A stretch of DNA of 64,000 nucleotides. Source: Chroococcus sp. FPU101. GTDB taxonomy: Bacteria > Cyanobacteriota > Cyanobacteriia > Cyanobacteriales > Microcystaceae. This document shows, in pieces, positions 61,720 to 64,000 of the stretch. Position 1 is the stretch's first letter. Each line of letters begins with the position of its first letter. The position numbers and the translations under genes were made by a program. The stretch spans positions 1 through 64,000 of the forward strand of contig NZ_BLJI01000003.1 of NCBI RefSeq assembly GCF_017312365.1. Reading direction: 5' to 3'. A model generated the notes under the pieces. It had not been told where the DNA came from, searched no databases, and saw only the letters and a program-made list of their open reading frames with translations.

Positions 61720-61959
61720 TCACCATCCCTGCGGGATCGCAGTCGAGTCAAACCCCCCACGCTCATAAGCTCCATCCATCAACTCGAATGCTAAAGCCGA
61801 AATCAGTACACCTGAACCAAACGCCATAATCGCGGCGATTAATCTTTGAGGAATACGGAGAAAATAGCCAATAGCTGCACCCACCAAAAGTGCGGAACCC
61901 CCAACCAATCCCCAAAATCCTGCTTGTAAACACATTGGAAACATATAAGAATTAGCCAT
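61720..61959 (-). pseudogene. ZIP family metal transporter, N-terminal fragment
   Basis: 79 residues. It starts FWGLVGGSALLVGAAIGYFL and continues with IPQRLIAAIMAFGSGVLISA and LAFELMDGAYERGGF, the opening two helices of ZIP (ZupT-like) transporters, normally about 240-280 residues. It ends abruptly at STAIPQGW, where the sequence switches to the CHAT fragment at 61725-61737. It is therefore a truncated remnant and cannot transport. Confidence 0.8.
61725..61739. repeat. Palindromic junction repeat between ZIP and CHAT remnants
   Basis: ATCCC-TGC-GGGAT (61725-61737), overlapping CCTGCGGGATCG (61728-61739), a 12-mer also at 22832-22843. It sits exactly where ZIP homology stops. Confidence 0.6.
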
Positions 61960-62063
61960 AAGCTTCTGTTACTAGAAATCTAGCATTAGCTTTTTGATTG
62001 AGCATCGAACCTTAGAAATAGTAGGTTTTATCCTGCTACGCTTATGTTAAAGAACGTTTTCAC

Positions 62064-63011
62064 GTGATCAAAATGCTCTCAATTCTCGCCACACAACTTC
62101 GACAATCTTTAAGTCTTTTACAAAAACAAGATATTCAAACCGCAGCGCAAGTATTAAAAGGTAGTAATATTCCTATCGGTGATGATTGTGCAGCAATTCC
62201 TGATGGTGATGGTTATTTATTATTGGCAGCCGAGGGAATGTTACCCCAACTGATTGAAACTGATCCTTGGTTTGCAGGTTGGTCAGCAATCATGGTAAAT
62301 GTGAGTGACATCTATGCAATGGGGGGTCGTCCTCTGGCTATTGTTGATACAATTTGGAGTCAATCAACAAGCGATACAACACCCATCTGGGACGGTATGA
62401 AGGCTGCTGCACAAGCGTACAATGTCCCTATTGTGGGCGGTCATACGAACTGTCATAGCCCTTATAATGCCCTATCTGTCGCTATTTTAGGACGTGCTAA
62501 ACGACTAATTACCAGTTTTAACGCAAAAAGTGGCGATTTACTGCTTGTTGTTACCGATTTTCGCGGGAAATCTCATCCAAAATATCCTTTTTGGAATGCT
62601 GCTACTGAAGCTGATCCGATTCAATTACGGCAAAATTTGGAACTTTTACCCTATTTATCAGAAACGGGTTTATGTGATGTGGGTAAAGATATTAGTATGG
62701 GAGGAATCATTGGTACTCTACTGATGTTACTCGAAACCTCTCACTGTGGAGCTATTTTAAATCTAGATCTTGTTCCCTGTCCAGAAGAATTATCCCTAGA
62801 ACGTTGGTTGATTAGTTTTCCGAGTTTTGGGTTTCTCCTGAGTGTGCGTCCAAGAAAAGTCGAAGAAATACGATCGCTGTTCCATGCTTCTAATTTAATC
62901 TGTGAAGTCGTCGGAGAAATACAACCCACTCAGCAACTTATTTTACGCTCACAGCAAGAATCTATAGTGTTTTGGGATCTATCTATGCAGAAATTAACAG
63001 GTTTTACTTAA
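62064..63011 (+). CDS. Sll0787-type AIR-synthase-like protein
   Basis: 315 residues. It is related to PurM/SelD/HypE-type ATP-binding enzymes: IPIGDDCAAIPDGDGYLLLA, then WFAGWSAIMVNVSDIYAMGG and PIVGGHTNCHS, with a C-terminal GLCDVGKDISMGGIIG. These enzymes activate or phosphorylate a carbonyl or amide. In the nitrilase cluster the role is unknown. The start could be the GTG at 62064 or the ATG at 62073. The preceding operon genes are separated from it by the antisense ZIP/CHAT remnants (about 1 kb). Confidence 0.88.
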   Translation: MIKMLSILATQLRQSLSLLQKQDIQTAAQVLKGSNIPIGDDCAAIPDGDGYLLLAAEGMLPQLIETDPWFAGWSAIMVNVSDIYAMGGRPLAIVDTIWSQSTSDTTPIWDGMKAAAQAYNVPIVGGHTNCHSPYNALSVAILGRAKRLITSFNAKSGDLLLVVTDFRGKSHPKYPFWNAATEADPIQLRQNLELLPYLSETGLCDVGKDISMGGIIGTLLMLLETSHCGAILNLDLVPCPEELSLERWLISFPSFGFLLSVRPRKVEEIRSLFHASNLICEVVGEIQPTQQLILRSQQESIVFWDLSMQKLTGFT

Positions 63012-63069
63012 ATTGAATGCGATCGTACTTGTTTGCCATATAATTTTTACCCTGGTAGGAGAACTTGAT

Positions 63070-63264
63070 ATGAAAAAAATGAATTACAGTAAAGATGTGG
63101 ACGTTTTATTAATTGAGCTAAATGATCAGCCTATTGCCTACGCAGAGGAAGAAGGAAATACAATATTACATTATTTTGAAGATTATCAATTGGTTTTAAT
63201 TGAAATTCTAGATTTTAAACACTCCCTATCAGAACAAGCAAAGCAAGAACTTTTCACTGTTTAA
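63070..63264 (+). CDS. DUF2283 family protein
   Basis: 64 residues from the ATG at 63070, with GGAG 8 nt upstream. DUF2283 core: MNYSKDVDVLLIELNDQPIA, then HYFEDYQLVLIEILDF. DUF2283 proteins are small, widespread and often paired with toxin-like DUF4258 genes. Here no such partner is present, and the gene sits between two nitrilase-cluster genes. An in-frame codon further upstream (63013) has no ribosome site. Confidence 0.8.
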   Translation: MKKMNYSKDVDVLLIELNDQPIAYAEEEGNTILHYFEDYQLVLIEILDFKHSLSEQAKQELFTV

Positions 63265-63288
63265 GCGATATACTGGTTCCTTAGTTGA

Positions 63289-64000
63289 ATGCCAATCTTA
63301 AAAATAGCTCTATTCACATACTCGACAAAACCGAGAGGCAGTGTGATTCATACTCTCGAACTCGCTCAAGCATTACATGAACTCGGTCATGATGTTTGTG
63401 TGTATGCTTTGGATAAAGATGGTACAGGGTTTGATTATCCTCTGTCTTGTCCCTATCAAGCCATACCCGCGCAAACTGCACCTGATGCTATCGATGCACT
63501 GATTGAACAACGGATTCAAGAATTTATTGATTATTTATCGCAATCTCACTTGACATACAACTGCTATCATGCTCAAGACTGTATTAGTGCAAATGCTCTA
63601 GCCAAGTTAGTCAAAGATGAAAAAATTCCTCACTTTATCCGAACCGTACACCACATCGAAGATTACAGCAATCTTTATCTACAGCACTGTCAAGATCGAT
63701 CGATTCGTGATGCTGCTTTGTGTTTATGTGTAAGTGAACATTGGCAAACGCAACTAGAGCAACAATATCAGATCAAGGCACCACGAGTCATCAATGCAGT
63801 GAATACACGTCGCTTTTCACCTGTATTCGATGGCTCAGAATCGTTTTTGAAGCAACAATTAGGATTACGAGGTTCACCTATTTATTTAACAGTGGGTGGA
63901 ATTGAACCCCGAAAAAACTCAATTTGTTTACTCAAAGCCTTTTCCCTAATTTTACAAGAATATCCCAATGCTCAGTTAATCATCGCGGGAGGTGCCACAC
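63289..64000 (+). CDS. MSMEG_0565-type glycosyltransferase (partial, runs off window)
   Basis: The ATG at 63289 opens a frame to the window end (237 codons seen). It is a GT-B/GT4-type enzyme: IALFTYSTKPRGSVIHTLEL (substrate-domain start), IPHFIRTVHHIEDYSN and the linker INAVNTRRFSP. The second domain opens IYLTVGGIEPRKNSICLLKA. The C-terminal nucleotide-sugar site lies beyond 64000. It fits the glycosyltransferase usual in the nitrilase cluster, probably for a glycosylated product. It follows the DUF2283 gene by 24 nt. Confidence 0.85.
   Translation, partial: MPILKIALFTYSTKPRGSVIHTLELAQALHELGHDVCVYALDKDGTGFDYPLSCPYQAIPAQTAPDAIDALIEQRIQEFIDYLSQSHLTYNCYHAQDCISANALAKLVKDEKIPHFIRTVHHIEDYSNLYLQHCQDRSIRDAALCLCVSEHWQTQLEQQYQIKAPRVINAVNTRRFSPVFDGSESFLKQQLGLRGSPIYLTVGGIEPRKNSICLLKAFSLILQEYPNAQLIIAGGAT

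Larger units (their letters stand above)
61035..61775 (-). pseudogene. CHAT-domain protein fragment (5'-truncated)
   Basis: About 240 residues open. From residue ~18 on it is a CHAT (caspase-like) domain: YNIALVPSLQLLDPQ, the catalytic His in FSVVHLATHGQFS and the catalytic Cys in LLVLSACETLTG. It ends RPHFWAAYVLVGNWL. Normal CHAT proteins have a long TPR-rich N-terminus, which is absent. The first 17 residues are out-of-frame ZIP-gene sequence. It is antisense to the nitrilase cluster and overlaps the GNAT gene by 28 bp. Probably a pseudogene, although the domain itself is intact. Confidence 0.8.

Noticed and set aside
62021-62039. Possible NtcA box before the AIR-synthase-like gene
   Set aside because: GTA and TAC are present, but the spacing is 13, not 8, so it does not fit NtcA.

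Overview
The window is chromosomal DNA of a cyanobacterium. It carries the first codons of psbD, the cytochrome b6f subunit gene petN, a pgr5 homologue, the carotenoid hydroxylase gene crtR, the photosynthetic gap2, plastoquinone/phylloquinone genes (menG, ubiA type) and HIP1 octamers (GCGATCGC, e.g. 163-170). The DNA is AT-rich, and genes lie on both strands in short operons. I cannot name the genus. A low-GC, probably unicellular, Synechocystis/Geminocystis-like lineage fits the gene content.

Layout. 1-6.6 kb: psbD 5' end, sdhB, a CsgG-like secreted protein, a Uma2-CYTH gene pair bracketed by two identical 23-bp palindromes, a sodium:solute symporter, and small hypotheticals. 6.6-9.6 kb: a solitary restriction-modification enzyme (PD-(D/E)XK nuclease, N6-adenine methylase, C-terminal specificity region). 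9.9-14 kb: rimM, an exporter-type ABC protein and an SDS22-like leucine-rich-repeat protein. 14.1-18.2 kb: the translation cluster rplS-trnW-secE-nusG-rplK-rplA-rplJ-rplL with a structured L10 leader. 18.3-25.1 kb: an RTX-like protein, gloA, a methyltransferase, an AEC transporter, a formylglycine-enzyme-like protein, crtR and a zinc-ribbon protein. 25.2-29.1 kb: a Gld-like ABC operon. 29.2-29.9 kb: petN and a 55-residue membrane protein. 30-35.3 kb: a very large CARDB-repeat subtilase split by a frameshift. 35.6-53.9 kb: recQ-like, ebfC, murC-murB, gap2, pgr5, a 2OG oxygenase, a membrane hydroxylase, clpC, aroE, rsmI, menG, DUF445, ubiA, ppx and a pentapeptide-repeat protein.

54.4-64 kb is the most interesting part: the nitrogen-starvation/nitrilase (Nit1C-type) cluster. 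It contains an MSMEG_0569-type flavoprotein, an MSMEG_0572/Sll0783-type protein, a Nit6803-type nitrilase, a radical-SAM protein with an unusual CX9CX2C cluster motif, a GNAT protein, an AIR-synthase-like protein and an MSMEG_0565-type glycosyltransferase that runs off the window end. It is broken up by a PEP-CTERM gene, a DUF433/DUF5615-like toxin-antitoxin-type pair, antisense remnants of a ZIP transporter and a CHAT protease-like gene, and a DUF2283 gene. Both the detached flavoprotein and the main cluster have a canonical NtcA promoter (GTA-N8-TAC, then a TAN3T box 22-23 bp later). The split cluster is therefore probably still one nitrogen-controlled regulon.

The sequence shows the reading frames, motifs, repeats and promoters. 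Functions come from family recognition without database searches.
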